64,000 nt of DNA. Origin: Spiroplasma alleghenense. GTDB lineage: Bacteria; Bacillota_I; Bacilli_A; Mycoplasmatales; Mycoplasmataceae. The position numbers and the translations under genes were made by a program. A model generated the notes under the pieces. The model searched no databases, was not told the DNA's origin, and worked only from the letters and a program-made list of their open reading frames with translations. How positions within the stretch are numbered: position 1 is the stretch's first letter; each line of letters begins with the position of its first letter. Positions 14,821 to 26,524 of this stretch are shown one piece after another. The DNA is taken from assembly GCF_003363775.1 (NCBI RefSeq), contig NZ_CP031376.1:620001-684000 (forward strand). Reading direction: 5' to 3'.

Positions 14821-16761
14821 TTAGTTGCTAATTAGTTCTGTTTGATCATCTTCTAAAGTAAACTTAACGTTTTCTTCAATTCATTCTTTACGAATTTCAG
14901 CATCATCACCCATTAAAGTTCTAAATGCTTTTTCTGCCACTAGTGCATCTTCGATTGTTAATAAAATTAATTTTCTTTTAGCTGGATCCATTGTTGTTTC
15001 TCAAAGTTGTTCGGCATTCATTTCTCCAAGCCCTTTGTATCTTTGAATTTCATACTTAGTCTTTGAAGATTTTAAAATCCCTGCTAATTCTTCTTCATCT
15101 CAAACATAATAGAAATCACTTTTCTTGCTTGTTGAAGTTAATTTATAAAGTGGTGGTAATGCTAAATAAACTTTATGATTTTGAATTAGCTCTTTCATAT
15201 ATCTGAAGAAGAAAGTTAGTAACAATACTTGAATATGAGCTCCATCAGTATCAGCATCCGTCATGATAACAACTTTTCCATAGTTTACATCATCAATATC
15301 AAAGTCTGAACCGATTCCAGCTCCAATAGCTGTAATTATAGTATTGATTTCCTCATTTTTTAGTAAATCAATTAATTTTGTTTTTTCAGCATTAATTACC
15401 TTACCTCTTAATGGAAGAATTGCTTGGAAAGTACGATCTCTTCCAGATTTTGCACTTCCTCCAGCTGAATCCCCTTCGACTAAAAATAATTCATTACGAT
15501 CTTTATTTTTACCTTGTGCAGGAGTCAGTTTTCCCAACATTCCGCGAGTTTTAGATTTATTTTTTGAATCTCGAATTGCTTGACGAGCTTTACGAGCTTC
15601 GTCGCGAGCTTTACGAGCAAGAAGTGCTTTTTCAATAATTATAACAGCAACGGTTTTATTCTCTTGCAATCAAAAACTAAAGTGTTGATTAGTAATTGCT
15701 TCAGTAGCTGTTTTTGCTTCACTTGTTCCAAGTTTACCTTTGGTTTGACCCTCATACTGAATTAGATTTTCTGGAATTTTAACAGTAACAACTGCGCTTA
15801 ATCCCTCTTTGATATCAGTTGAATCTAATTTTCGGTCTTTTTCCTTAATAAGATTTGCTGATTTTCCGTATTCATTTAAAGCCTTGATTAACCCTGTTCT
15901 AAATCCAGAAACATGAGTACCCCCATCAGCAGTTTTAACGTTATTTGCAAAACCCAATACTGTTTCATTATAGTCTTCAGTATATCTTAAACAAATTTCT
16001 ACTTCAATTTCTTCAGCAGCCCCTTTGATTAAAATTGGACTAGTAATTGGTTTTTGATTTGTAGTTAATTCTTTTACAAACTCGACCAAACCATCTTCGA
16101 AAAAATATTCAACTTGCTTGTCGCTTCGTTCATCACGCAATTTAATTTTTAATCCTGAATTAAGTAATGCTGATTCTTTAAGTCTTTCTGAAATTGTTGA
16201 AAAACTAAACTTTGTTGTTGAAAAGATTTCTTCATCTGGTAAAAAGTTAACTTTTGTTCCAGTAGTTTTTGTTTGACCAATAACTGTTAGTGGTTCAGCT
16301 AACTTACCACCTTTTTCAAATTTAATTGAATAAATTTGTCCATCGCGATTAATTTGAACTTTGAATTTTTTACTCAAAGCATTAACAACTGATGATCCAA
16401 CTCCGTGTAAACCACCAGAAGTTTTATAACCACTACCACCAAATTTACCCCCAGCATGCAAAACTGAGAAAATGATTTCTGGTGTTGATTGATTTGTATC
16501 ACGGTATTTTCCCGTAGGAACTCCACGACCATTATCAACAACAGTAACTGAACCATTTTTTTCTAAAACAACTTGAATTTCGGTCGCATAACCCGCTAGC
16601 GCCTCGTCGATTGAGTTATCAACAATTTCTCACACTAAATGATGCAAACCTCTTACATCTGTTGAACCGATGTACATCCCAGGTCTTTTTCTAACAGCAT
16701 CAAGTCCCTCTAAGACTTGAATACTATCTTCGTTATATGATAAGTCCTTTTTTTCTGACAT
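14821..16761 (-). CDS. parE: DNA topoisomerase IV subunit B
   Basis: 646 residues, the ATPase subunit of topoisomerase IV. N-terminal GHKL ATPase: [10 protein letters not shown] with the catalytic Glu, DNGRGVP, and the [15 protein letters not shown] loop. TOPRIM domain: LVEGDSAGG with the catalytic Glu, and [10 protein letters not shown]; a C-terminal [15 protein letters not shown] block follows. Length and absence of the long GyrB insert fit ParE of Gram-positive bacteria. ATG at 16761 is preceded by AAGAGGTGGATTATAA. It is the first gene of parE-unknown-parC. One UGA Trp interrupts the C-terminal part under the standard code. Confidence 0.94.
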
Positions 16762-16844
16762 TTATAATCCACCTCTTAAACTTTTTTTAGTATAAATAGA
16801 TTTTGACAAAATAGCAAATTTTTTTGCAATTTTGTCGCTATTAA

Positions 16845-17312
16845 TTAGTTATCAAGGATTAAATCCCTTAAAACTACACTATTATCCTTCAAAATATGAT
16901 AAAAATCTTCATTTTTATCAATTTTTCTAACAACTATTTCAAGTAAATCACTGAGCTGATAGTTAGTTATGTATCTTGCTAACTTGAAGTTTTTTACTGA
17001 TTTTCGAGAAATTTTAACTATCGCACCAGCTTCTCAGCGATGTTCTAATAATTGTTTCTCATTTACTACTATAACTGATTTTTGCTCATTGAGATTATAA
17101 AGTGCATTAGAAATCATTTTATCTCAATATCAGCTCTGATTTTCATTTTGCAAATCAAAAATATTTTCCTTAAAATAATTCAAATAATCTGGTTCTTCTT
17201 TTAAAATTTTTCTCAAATTTAATAAATAGTAATTATGATCATCTGCTGCAAGCAAAGTTGCGCCAATTAAATATTTTTCTTCAACCAATAAATTAATCTC
17301 ATTTAAATACAT
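16845..17312 (-). CDS. small unknown protein coupled to udk (155 aa)
   Basis: Soluble 155-residue protein without signal peptide. It starts MYLNEINLLVEEKYLIGATL and contains hydrophobic-charged alternation typical of a compact alpha/beta fold; no catalytic motif recognised. Its ATG overlaps the udk stop codon (TAATG arrangement at 17310-17314), so it is translationally coupled to uridine kinase. Two adjacent Trp (UGA, UGG or UGA) near residue 61 split it under the standard code. Function unknown. Confidence 0.72.
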
Positions 17313-17950
17313 TATTTATCCCTACTTTTTAGCAAACTTTCAATTTTAGTTGCAATCATATCAACTGCAACTTCATTTCCTTCATAATATGGAATTATAA
17401 TATCAGCATATTTAATGCTTGGTTCCACAAAATACTCATGCATTGGTCTAACTGTTTGCAAGTACTTATTAACAATGTCATCAAATTTACGACCATAATC
17501 TTTCATGTCACGAGTAATTCTTCTGATTAAGCGAATATCATCATGAGTTCTGATGAAAATCTTTATATCTCCTAGTTCGCGAATTTGTTCAACATGAAGT
17601 GCTAAAATACCGTCAAGAATTATAACGTCAGCTGGTTCAATATGCTTAGTTTCACTTAATCTTGAGCTTGTTGTGAAATCATAAACTGGTGAATCTATCG
17701 CTTGTCCATTCTGAAGCTTTTTTAAATCTGATACCAATAATTCAACGTCAATTGAGTCAGGATGATCAAAGTTGATGTCCTTAGTTTTATCTTTACCAAC
17801 TTCTTTAAAATCACGATAATAACTATCCATAGATAAATTTATTACTGATTTGCCCTTAAGGATGTCGTTGGCAATTCTCTTGGCAACTGTTGTTTTTCCA
17901 CTAGCACTTCCCCCAGAAATAATAATAATGTTTGTCTTTTTATTTTCCAT
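17312..17950 (-). CDS. udk: uridine kinase
   Basis: 212 residues, full length. Phosphorylates uridine and cytidine in pyrimidine salvage, which matters in an organism without de novo synthesis. P-loop GGSASGKT at residues 13-20; the substrate-binding FDHPDSID block, DSYYRD, VIILDGILAL, and the lid region RLIRRITRDMKDYGR are all present. The start at 17950 has AAAGGAGTCAA upstream. It heads a two-gene unit with the 155-residue protein and is divergent from the plus-strand gene at 18043. Confidence 0.95.
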   Translation of the reverse strand: MENKKTNIIIISGGSASGKTTVAKRIANDILKGKSVINLSMDSYYRDFKEVGKDKTKDINFDHPDSIDVELLVSDLKKLQNGQAIDSPVYDFTTSSRLSETKHIEPADVIILDGILALHVEQIRELGDIKIFIRTHDDIRLIRRITRDMKDYGRKFDDIVNKYLQTVRPMHEYFVEPSIKYADIIIPYYEGNEVAVDMIATKIESLLKSRDK

Positions 17951-18042
17951 TTGACTCCTTTAAACTATTATTCATTTTAACATTAATTTTAAAAATAAAA
18001 AATTTTTATAAATTTTGATAAAATATTAATAAGTTGGTACTT

Positions 18043-19050
18043 ATGAAGAAAAATGAAAATGCTAAAATAATCAAAGAACTTAAGGAATTTTTTACAGTTC
18101 ACAATTTTTATGGGCTGGTTTCTGAATTTCAAGGAAATCAAGACCTTTATAGACCGTTGGAAATTAATAATGATTTAATCAAAGATGAGAATAATTCTGA
18201 ACTTTTGAGCAATTCTGAAATCCTTAAATTAACAAAAACTGAAAGAGATAAATATTTTGAAAAAATCAAGCAAAACTATATCAGGGAAGTTTTAGAAGAA
18301 CCAATTAAAAATGAAGTTCCATTTTTTGAGGTTATTTACAAAAAGATGAGTTTTATTGTCTTTGAATTTTTGCAAAAATTGAATAGACTATCAATGGAAT
18401 TTGAAAACTTATTTGATTATGATTTTGATTTTCAAGCTATTTTAGACTTTAAAAAAGAATTTGAAAACTATTTAAAGAACTTTAAAAAACAACTCAAGAA
18501 AATTAATAATAAAAAAGCACTGCTATTATTAGAACAATTTGAATTATTGTATTACAATTTTGATGAATTACTAAAAGAAATGAAAACTTATTTTATTAAG
18601 CAAGGATTTAAAGATTTAGTTTTATATAATAATTATTCATTTTTCACTCTTTATAAATTCAGTGCGCAAATACTAGATAACTTTTGAATACAAAATTTTG
18701 TTAATAAAAATGGTGAATTTATTTTTGATAAAACTGATAAGTATTTCATTGGTTTCTATTTAGAATTTTTGGAAATCAAAAAAATAATTAAAGATGAATA
18801 CTTGAAGACAAAAAATTCTACAAAAAATTTGCTAAAGACAATGGAGTTGATCAGCCAATTTAAAGATAAAATGTCTAAAAATTTAATTCGTTATAATTAT
18901 CAAATTTTATTAAAGTCACTTGAGAATTGAATCATAAAATTTTATTTTCTTTACTTAATTCACCTGAGTGTATATGAACATCAAGGCATAATTAAGACAG
19001 AAAAAATCTATGATATTTTCCGTTTAGATATTTGACCAATAAAAAACTAA
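18043..19050 (+). CDS. unknown helical protein (335 aa)
   Basis: Plus-strand single gene with its own terminator. Entirely soluble, Lys/Glu/Phe/Leu rich, and probably all-helical; no signal peptide or membrane segment. Three UGA Trp codons occur in the C-terminal half. ATG at 18043 is preferred to an in-frame TTG nine bases upstream; neither has a strong ribosome-binding site, and the AT-rich TTTTGATAAAATATTAAT just upstream resembles a -10 region, so the mRNA may have a very short leader. No family recognised. Confidence 0.72.
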
Positions 19051-19081
19051 AATACTAGTTTCTTTTTTAGAAACTAGTATT
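19051..19081. terminator. bidirectional terminator between 18043 gene and mgtA-like gene
   Basis: 13-base inverted repeat AATACTAGTTTCT (19051-19063) with 19069-19081, followed by TTTTTATTTG on the plus strand. It serves the plus-strand gene and can also stop transcription arriving from the minus strand. Confidence 0.82.
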
Positions 19082-19104
19082 TTTTATTTGTAAATTTTTT
19101 TAGC

Positions 19105-21771
19105 TTAAATTCAACTCTTAAATATTTTTTGATAAAACAGTTTATTTCCCTCACCCAAAAATCATGTTGTTATTATTAAGGCGGGTAATACACTAATTCA
19201 AATTATTGGTGGCGATTGAAATCCTAATCTATTATTCAAATTAGGAATAAAGACCATTCCAAAAACAATTACTGCAAAACTTGAAATTATAACTAATATT
19301 ATTCAATTAACATTACTTTGGAAAATTGAAATTCTATCAGTTCGATAAATTATCGATATCATCATATGTGTTAAAAAACTTTCCAAAAAAAATGCTGCTT
19401 GAAACATTTGTAAAGCATTAGTATCTCCGCCTTGAATTCTAGCAACCAAGCCAAAACCATAACCGATAATTGCAAAATTAATTACCGAAATTATTGTAGC
19501 AGCAATCGCATTAAAAGCAGCAAAAGGCAAAATTGATTTAGTTGATCATTGCTTAGGTTTGATTATCGCTTGCTTATCAACATTATCCCAGACAAAAATT
19601 AAATTAGTAAAATCGTATAAAAGATTTTGCATCAATAAGTGTAGCGGCAACATTGGTTGGAAGTCAAATCACAAAAGCGCGATAATCAAAGTTAGCATAA
19701 ATGAAAAATTATTTGTTACGGAAATCTTGATGTATTTAATTGCATTGGTAAAAATGTGGCGACCTTGTAAGAAAGCTTTTTCTAAAACTAATAAATCTTT
19801 TTCTAACATAATTGCATCAGCACTCGCCTTAGCGATTGAAGAAGCTGTATTAACACTAATTCCTACATCACTTTGTTTTAAGGCAATTGAATCATTAACC
19901 CCATCACCTAAAAAACCAACACAATGATTTTTGTCTTGCAAAGTTTTAATAATTTCTGCTTTTTGAAATGGAGTTAATTTACAAAAGACATTGTAATTTG
20001 AAGCTATAGCCTGAAGTTCTTCATTATTTAGTTTTTCAAGTTCTTTACCTGATATCGCTTTTGATTCCCTTAATCCAACTGTTTGAGCAACCCTTAGCGA
20101 ATTTGAAACTGAATCACCTGTCAAAATTTTCAAGTCAACATTATTTTTGTAAATCAGTTCAACCACTTCTCCAACGCCATCTTTGATAGTATCAGTAAAT
20201 ATTAAAAATCCCAAAAAAATTAAATTTTTTTCTTCTATCTTAAAAATGCTTTGAGATTTTTTATATCCCAGCCCTACTAAGCGATAACCTTGATTTGAAT
20301 AAAAATTTGCTTTTGTTTTAATTGATTCAAAATCATCAATATTTATTTTCTTAATTTCACCGTTAGTTTTAACGTGACTGATAGTTTCTAATATTTCCTC
20401 AATTCCACCTTTGGTAATTTGACAATAAAATTTATCTTGAAATATTTGTGTTGATACCAATCTTCTTTCGTGGGTAAAGGGAATTTCATCAATAAGTTTC
20501 ATTTCTTTTAAATCATCAGGAGTATAAATATTTTTTCGTAAAATGGTTTTATCTATTTCGTTGGAAATAATCGATTGAAAATTTGCATTAAGAAATGCTA
20601 AATTTAGTAAATCACCATCCTCTTGTAAATCAAAATTAAGATAATTTTCTAAATAAATTTGAGAATTTGTTAATGTACCAGTTTTATCAGTACAAAGAAT
20701 GTCAATGGCTCCTAGAGTTTGGGTTGTAGAATTATTCTTAACAACAATTTTTGTATTTTTTAATCTTTTTGATCCCTCATATAAATTCAAGGTCATGATT
20801 GCTGGAAGTGATTCAGGAGTTATTGATACAATTAAACTAATGGCAAAAACTAAAGAACTGACAATTAATCCATTTTTTAAAAACATTATTAATAAAACTA
20901 ATGGAAAAATAACCACCAATGTTAATAAAAGAACTTTTGTTACCTTTTTCAACCCTAATTCATACTCTGTTACATTATTTTTTTCATCATTTTCATTCAT
21001 AGAATTTGAATAAGTTTTCGGACCAACACCGAAAACTACTGCAAAACAATTTCCTGAAGTAACTTTTGAATTTTGATAAATAATATTTTCCAAATCAAAT
21101 ATGTTATCATTTAAATTGCCTTTATTAGAAATTGATTTTTTAATTCATTCACTCTCTCCGGTGAAATCTGATTGATCAACTGTCAAATTTTTACTTCAAA
21201 CTATTCTAGCATCAGCTGGAACTTTATCACCTGAAGATAAATAAATAACTTCACCAATTGTTAGCTCCCCTTCTTCAACTAAAACTAGTTTACTATTTAA
21301 ATTTTTAATGCTATCGTCTTCAAAAACATCAACCTTACTTCTTAATACTAAGATATGGTTTTCAATTAATTGAGTCAACTTTTTATTCATCTTATAGGCT
21401 TTGTAGTCTTGGAAATAATCAACTGATGTTGATAAAAAAATCATAAAAATAATTATAGCAAAAGAAATCATATCAATTGGTTCATAACCTTGTGTTAAGT
21501 AAATTACTAATTGAATGATTGCGATAATTCAAAGTAATAAGTTGAATGGTGCGAACAATGAAAAAAATATTTTTCTTCAGTGATTAAAACTATTATTGTA
21601 AATTTTATTTGAACCAAAATCATTTTTTCTAGATATAATTTCTTCCTCTTTTAAGCCCCATTCTTTTAAGCCAAATTTATCTTTAAAAGCATCGTTGTCT
21701 AAATTGTAAATATTAAAAAACTCACTTTTTTTATCTAAACTTGGAAAAGCACCCATCTTATTTTTCTTCAT
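19105..21771 (-). CDS. mgtA: magnesium-transporting P-type ATPase (MgtA/MgtB type)
   Basis: 888 residues, single reading frame when UGA is Trp. Phosphorylation motif DKTGTLT with Asp at about residue 362; the preceding TPESLPAIMTLNLYEGSKRL and LGAIDILCTDKTGT closely follow the MgtA pattern (TPExLP, GAMDILCTDKTGT) rather than Ca2+ or Cu+ pumps. Also seen: the TGD motif, GDGVNDSIALKQSDVGI hinge, and ten likely membrane helices. The N-terminal cation-ATPase segment (residues 1-60) is present. RBS AGGAG seven bases before the ATG at 21771. Expected role: ATP-driven Mg2+ uptake. No Mg2+ riboswitch is visible in the short 60-base leader. Confidence 0.85.
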
Positions 21772-21834
21772 TTTGAACTCCTAATTAATTATAATTTTAT
21801 CGTAAAAATAACAATATGTATTTTAATTTAAAAA

Positions 21835-21864
21835 CTCCTACCTAAAAATAATTTCAGGTAGGAG
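21835..21864 (-). terminator. terminator of the five-module lipoprotein gene
   Basis: 9-base GC-rich inverted repeat CTCCTACCT (21835-21843) with 21856-21864; on the minus strand it is followed by TTTTTAAATT. Lies 50 bases after the lipoprotein stop. Confidence 0.8.
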
Positions 21865-21914
21865 CAAATTTTAAAGTAATTTTTTAGACTATTTTTTTAG
21901 TTTTTAATAACTAA

Positions 21915-23462
21915 TTAAGAATTAGAAGAAACTACTGGTTTAGCAGAATCTGCGGGTTTTGAAACATTTACAGGAGCTACTGGTTTAGCAGAATCTGCGG
22001 GTTTTGAAACATTTACAGGAGCTACTGGTTTAGCAGAATCTGCTGGTTTTGCAATATTTACAGGTGTTTCTGGTTCAACAGGTGCTTCTGGTTCAACATT
22101 ATTTTCTATTATTTGGTAGGTTACCTCAATTTGGTCATCAATAAATAATTTTTCAGAACTATCTTTAACCTTAATTATCGACTTTCCTTCACTATAATCA
22201 GGTGAAATTACTAACTCGTTGATATAATTTGCGATTTCAGGGTTTAATTTTGCTAAAGGCACTTTAACGGTTTCTCCATTATTGTCACCTTCGATTTCTT
22301 CAATTTTACCTAGATCGGTTTGTTTGATTAAGCTTGATAATTTAGGCAATTTTGAGTTAACGCTAAATTCTAATTTAACACTTGTTTTAGGAACCAGTAA
22401 AGTTGCATCATCTTTGGCTGCTACAATAGCACTTTTTGTTGTAATACCTTTTTGAACTACAATTTCGTTTTTGAATACTTCTAAACCTTTGTTTAATGCA
22501 ACTAAACTATCTAGAATTTGTTGTTCAGTTGGAATAGATTTTTCAACTTCTATTGTTTCTAAATTTTTCACAATGATAATTTCATCAAGTTTTTTAGGCG
22601 CCTTTTTAGTTGTGAATGAAACTTCAACCACCCCATTAGCTACTAAATTTTTTGCATCTTTTTTTACCGACACAATCAATTTGTTTTCATCGCCTTTAAA
22701 TTTAAATTCAACTTGATCTTTATATTTTACTAAATCAGGATTTTTTGCTAGTAGTGCTGTAGAAATTTCTTCTATAGTTGGTTTATCACCAGCTATTTGA
22801 ACTTCTCCGATTGCAGCTACTTTAATTAAATCACTAAGATTTTTTTGAACATCTGCTTCGACTCTAACTTTATAGGTTAATGAAACTTGGCTATCAACGA
22901 TAAAGTAACCTGATTTTTGAGTTGCTTTAAGAATGGCTCCATTTTCAGTAATTTTATCAAAGGCATAGTCTTCTTTTACGTCTAAACCATTGTTTAATAC
23001 AGAGCTATAGTTTTTAGCCTTTATAGCACCAACTAATTCTTCACTTGTTGGAAGTTTATCTTTTATTGATATTTCTCCTAAATCAAGAGTTTTAACCAAA
23101 TCGATAAGGCTTTTCTTTTTATATTCTACGACACTAATATTTAAAGCAGCAACTTTTCCGCTAACGGTTTTTGAAGCCGCCTTTGCAGCTATGTCAACTG
23201 TAAATTTTTTATCTGCATTATTGGTCTTAAAGTTACTTAAAGTAACTTCATTAGGATTAATTCCTTCCAAACCACTTATTGAGTTGATATTTGCATTCAC
23301 GCTTTCAATTGTTAGAGTTTTACTGTCTTTTGCTTCAAATTCTGCTGATTTTAATTTATCAAGTTTTATTATTCCCTTGGTGGTATCTTCGCAAGCAACA
23401 ACAGCGCTACCAACTGAAGCTGTTACTCCCAAGGATGCTAAAATACTAAGTAATTTTTTCAT
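21915..23462 (-). CDS. multi-module spiralin-like lipoprotein (515 aa)
   Basis: Lipoprotein signal MKKLLSILASLGVTASVGSA ending in VVAC; Cys24 is the lipid anchor. After it, about five consecutive modules of 75-90 residues can be laid under one another. Modules 2-5 share a scheme of (I/L)xxLGxI near the start, PTxEEL or PTEQQIL, a LxAKNxxL helix, and a strand with K/S...V at the end. The single-module lipoprotein at 29185 has the same pattern. The C-terminus is a Pro/Ala-rich tail with three 15-residue repeats. ATG at 23462 is chosen over an upstream in-frame Met because it gives the signal peptide and has AAGAGGGAAGT before it. It is probably an abundant surface antigen; function unknown. Confidence 0.85.
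   Translation of the reverse strand: MKKLLSILASLGVTASVGSAVVACEDTTKGIIKLDKLKSAEFEAKDSKTLTIESVNANINSISGLEGINPNEVTLSNFKTNNADKKFTVDIAAKAASKTVSGKVAALNISVVEYKKKSLIDLVKTLDLGEISIKDKLPTSEELVGAIKAKNYSSVLNNGLDVKEDYAFDKITENGAILKATQKSGYFIVDSQVSLTYKVRVEADVQKNLSDLIKVAAIGEVQIAGDKPTIEEISTALLAKNPDLVKYKDQVEFKFKGDENKLIVSVKKDAKNLVANGVVEVSFTTKKAPKKLDEIIIVKNLETIEVEKSIPTEQQILDSLVALNKGLEVFKNEIVVQKGITTKSAIVAAKDDATLLVPKTSVKLEFSVNSKLPKLSSLIKQTDLGKIEEIEGDNNGETVKVPLAKLNPEIANYINELVISPDYSEGKSIIKVKDSSEKLFIDDQIEVTYQIIENNVEPEAPVEPETPVNIAKPADSAKPVAPVNVSKPADSAKPVAPVNVSKPADSAKPVVSSNS
21934..22063 (-). repeat. 45-bp tandem repeat in lipoprotein tail
   Basis: Three direct copies with a period of 45 bases (starting at 21934, 21979 and 22024) encode VSKPADSAKPVAPVN-like 15-residue units. 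The first two copies are almost identical in DNA; the third is diverged at a few positions. Copy-number variation by slippage would change the length of the exposed tail. Confidence 0.85.
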
Positions 23463-23564
23463 ACTTCCCTCTTTTCCAAGGATGTCGTTTCTAAAATCTT
23501 CTAGTCCTAAAAGGATTATAGTCCTTAATTTTAAAAAGTGGGGAAAAACAAAAAATTTCAAAAA

Positions 23565-23590
23565 AAAATGAAGTTTTTAAACTTCATTTT
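23565..23590 (-). terminator. terminator of lipoprotein 23606
   Basis: 12-base inverted repeat AAAATGAAGTTT (23565-23576) with 23579-23590 and a 2-base loop, followed on the minus strand by a T-run. Lies 15 bases after the stop codon. Confidence 0.78.
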
Positions 23591-23605
23591 TAAGAAAAGT
23601 AAGTA

Positions 23606-24217
23606 CTAAGCTTCTTGTCCGCTTTCTTGGTCTTCTCCACCAGTTGCTTTAACTGTGAAAGTTACAGTAACATTACCTTCGATAGTTTCATCATCAGCTT
23701 TAGCTGTAATAGTTGCTGATGCTCCTGCTGTAATAACAACATCTACTAAAGCATGCATGTCAGCTGTAAAGCCTGCGTTTAATGCAGTTACTTTTGCTAA
23801 TAAAACATCTTTAGTTGGTTCTTCATCGAATTCTCCTAAAGCAAGTGTTGTAATTAAAGTTGCGATGTCAGTTTTTTCAGTAACTTCTTCTTTAATTTCT
23901 GTTAATAAAACATTTAAAGTAATTTCTTTAGTTGCTTCACCATCAACGATAGTTAAAACAACTGCAAAAGTTCCTTCTCCAGCTTCTGCTTTAATTTCAA
24001 CAGCTACTTTTTCAGTTGCTAATGCAACTACTGCAGCTTCAGCAGCAGCTTGATCTGCAAATGGTTCAGTTTTTGAAGATGCAGTTAAAGCGTTAATTGC
24101 TTCTTTAACTGTATCCATTTCACTTTTTTCATTGTCAACGTTACCACAAGCAACAACAGCTGATCCAGCAGATGCAGTTAAACCGAATGCTGCTAATAAT
24201 CCTAATAATTTTTTCAT
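23606..24217 (-). CDS. spiralin-like lipoprotein A (203 aa)
   Basis: Signal peptide MKKLLGLLAAFGLTASAGSA followed by VVACG; lipid anchor at Cys24. The mature part is acidic, Ala/Thr/Val/Glu rich, without Trp, in two similar halves of about 75 and 85 residues; the second begins TDIATLITTLALGEF and follows the same module scheme as the other lipoproteins of the cluster. Such Trp-poor, Ala/Thr/Lys-rich composition is typical of spiralin. RBS AAGGAG 13 bases before the ATG. Own promoter and terminator. Probably a surface protein; function not assigned. Confidence 0.85.
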   Translation of the reverse strand: MKKLLGLLAAFGLTASAGSAVVACGNVDNEKSEMDTVKEAINALTASSKTEPFADQAAAEAAVVALATEKVAVEIKAEAGEGTFAVVLTIVDGEATKEITLNVLLTEIKEEVTEKTDIATLITTLALGEFDEEPTKDVLLAKVTALNAGFTADMHALVDVVITAGASATITAKADDETIEGNVTVTFTVKATGGEDQESGQEA

Positions 24218-24293
24218 TCTCTATTCTCCTTATAAATATTTTCTTGTATATATTTAATTTCTTTAAATCTTTTAAAATATACAATAATAATTA

Positions 24294-24320
24294 TTGGTAA
24301 TATATACCAAAATTATTATA
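24294..24320 (-). promoter_or_regulatory. promoter -10 box and inverted repeat of lipoprotein A
   Basis: TATAAT (24315-24320 read on the minus strand) is followed after 4 bases by the palindrome TTGGTATATATTACCAA (24294-24310), placed at or just after the expected transcription start. The equivalent position holds an inverted repeat in the other lipoprotein genes. Confidence 0.55.
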
Positions 24321-24359
24321 ACAAAATAACACAGATAAGTTTAATTTTTTTGAAAATAA

Positions 24360-26228
24360 TTAGTGAAAAGTTTTGATTTTTTCCAAGCGCGATGGTTTTT
24401 GAGCAATTACACTAAATACTAACGCTAAAATAGCTAAAATAATTAGTACTCCAACTACTATCACAATCATTAAATTAGTGATAAGAACAAAGGCAAAAAT
24501 CATGGTAATGATAAATCCAATTAACAACGAATAAAGTCCGCGACCTAAAACGTGATCAAAAATCATTGCTAAATTATTGTGACGACCATTAATTAATGTT
24601 AAAGTGTTTTTCTTAGTTTTTGACATGATAGCCAATCCAACACCTAAAAGAATCTCGTTAATTAAAAAGCCAGTGAAGTAAATATATCAATACTCTGGGA
24701 TAAATAGCATAACCATGGCCCCGGTTATTAAAACCACTAATCCTGTAACTACTAAAGCATAGGAAATGATATTTCATTTTAATATTTTATTTTCACTGAT
24801 TTTTAAATTAACCACAATTAAAGCTCCAACTTTGCGAATTAAAAATCCACAAACTAGTAGTCCAACTACAATTAATTCACTCAATGGTCAATGCATGTTT
24901 TTAGCTAAAATATAAATAAAAGCAATGGCAGTATAAGTGAAAGCTTCCCCTAATGCGTAAAAGAAACTATTTGAGAAAATAAATAAGAAGTACTTTTTAT
25001 GAGCTTTTAAATTAGCCATATCATCGGGTTGAGTGTAGAATGTCACCTCTTCGATTTGGGTTTTGCGGTTAAAATTAATTAAACAAGTTAATAGCAATCC
25101 AATAGTTGAAAATAAACCAATTAAACTATAGAACATGATTTTTTCATCCTTAATAAATAAAAATAAAATATAAGGTATCGGTATCATTATTAAACTAAAG
25201 ATAATTTGTATTAATTCAAAACGATATTTTTTGTTAAAGTTTTTTCCATGACTTCTTAAAATCTCCATTGTAAAAGGTACAATCCCTGCCACAAATGATC
25301 CCGTAAAAAATAATAGTAGTGCCAAAGTTGGAACAAAGTTGTTAACCCCTTTTTGTAGCCCTCAAGTAATTAATAAAGTTAACATCAAAAATAGTCCAAT
25401 ACTGGTGATTTTGATTGTACTATGGTTTCCAATAACCGCTTTAAGTTTTCTTCACATTGGGGTGAATAAAAACATTCCCAAAGGTATTAATAAGATTAAA
25501 CTTAACCCCTTAACCCCAACTAAATGGTAAATAAAGAATGGTAAAAAACTAAAGACCACTGCGACCAGACCGGTTTCGATCCCAAAAGTTAATTTTCAAG
25601 TCCGAACTGAATTTGGTGATAAATCCTTAATATTATTTTTGTTATATTTGTTAAATGCTATTTTATCTTTACTACTATTTAAAAAATCCTTGTTGAAGAC
25701 AAACGGCATACGAATTTTTAAATTAGCAAATAGTTCTCAAATTAATGGAGTTATTAGAATTGGTAAAATTAGATAGGCTGTAAATAAGACATCATTTCTT
25801 ATAACTCGACTTAAATATAATACTTTTGCTTTTTCTCAGCTTTGAGTAATTGCTAGCTCAAAAAGCATGTTGCTAGCCTCTAATAGGCACGATAAAATTG
25901 GGGCAATAATTAAAATTATTCATCAATGTTTGACAATTTGTTTGCGCATTAAAAATACAACCAACCAAATGATATTCAAACTGATTCAATATGGAATAAA
26001 AAAGATTGCCGAAAAAGTTGAAATTACCTTTAGTAATCCTAAAATATTTGTAAAGAGTGCTGATAGTGAAGTTGATAAAAATGTTGTTATTAAAATAACC
26101 ATGAAAAAACCAATTTCTAGTTCATATAAAAATTGGGTTAGCATGTCAATTGTGATGGTAAATGCTAGTAAAATTCCGATTAGTGCTAGGGAATAACTTG
26201 TTGCCAGTCGTTTTGGTGGATTATTCAT
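24360..26228 (-). CDS. MFS-like or related multi-pass transporter (about 622 aa)
   Basis: Large membrane protein with about 12-14 hydrophobic helices and short cytoplasmic loops, plus a polar loop around residues 190-220. In length, helix number and repeated GLVVLITGAM-like segments it resembles major-facilitator transporters of mollicutes, but no diagnostic motif is secure. Many UGA Trp codons. Start uncertain: ATG at 26228 (MNNPPKRL) has GGATGGG ten bases upstream; the ATG at 26243 has AAGG directly against it, which is too close. It lies between lipoprotein genes but shares neither signal peptide nor modules with them. Substrate unknown. Confidence 0.72.
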
Positions 26229-26412
26229 GTTTTTAATACCCATCCTTAATATTTGATTGATTCATTATATTAGTTCCTTTCATATTATATTAAAATGAAA
26301 GTCACCAATAAAAGTTGCATTGACTTTTAAAAAGAAAATTAATCATAATAAAAGCCCTCCTTAAAATTATTCTAACATATTATCATTTCATAATTTATTA
26401 AAATTAAAACAA

Positions 26413-26436
26413 AAAAATAAGCCTGGGCTTATTTTT
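26413..26436. terminator. second hairpin terminator in the spacer
   Basis: 11-base perfect inverted repeat AAAAATAAGCC / GGCTTATTTTT with a 2-base loop and T-rich flanks on both strands. It lies about 90 bases beyond the terminator of lipoprotein B and may be a back-up terminator. Confidence 0.7.
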
Positions 26437-26524
26437 AAACTATTATAACAAACTAGACAATTTTCTTTTTTAATGACTTAAATGGACTTTATCTTCCAAG
26501 ATCATGAAATTATTTAAAATATAA

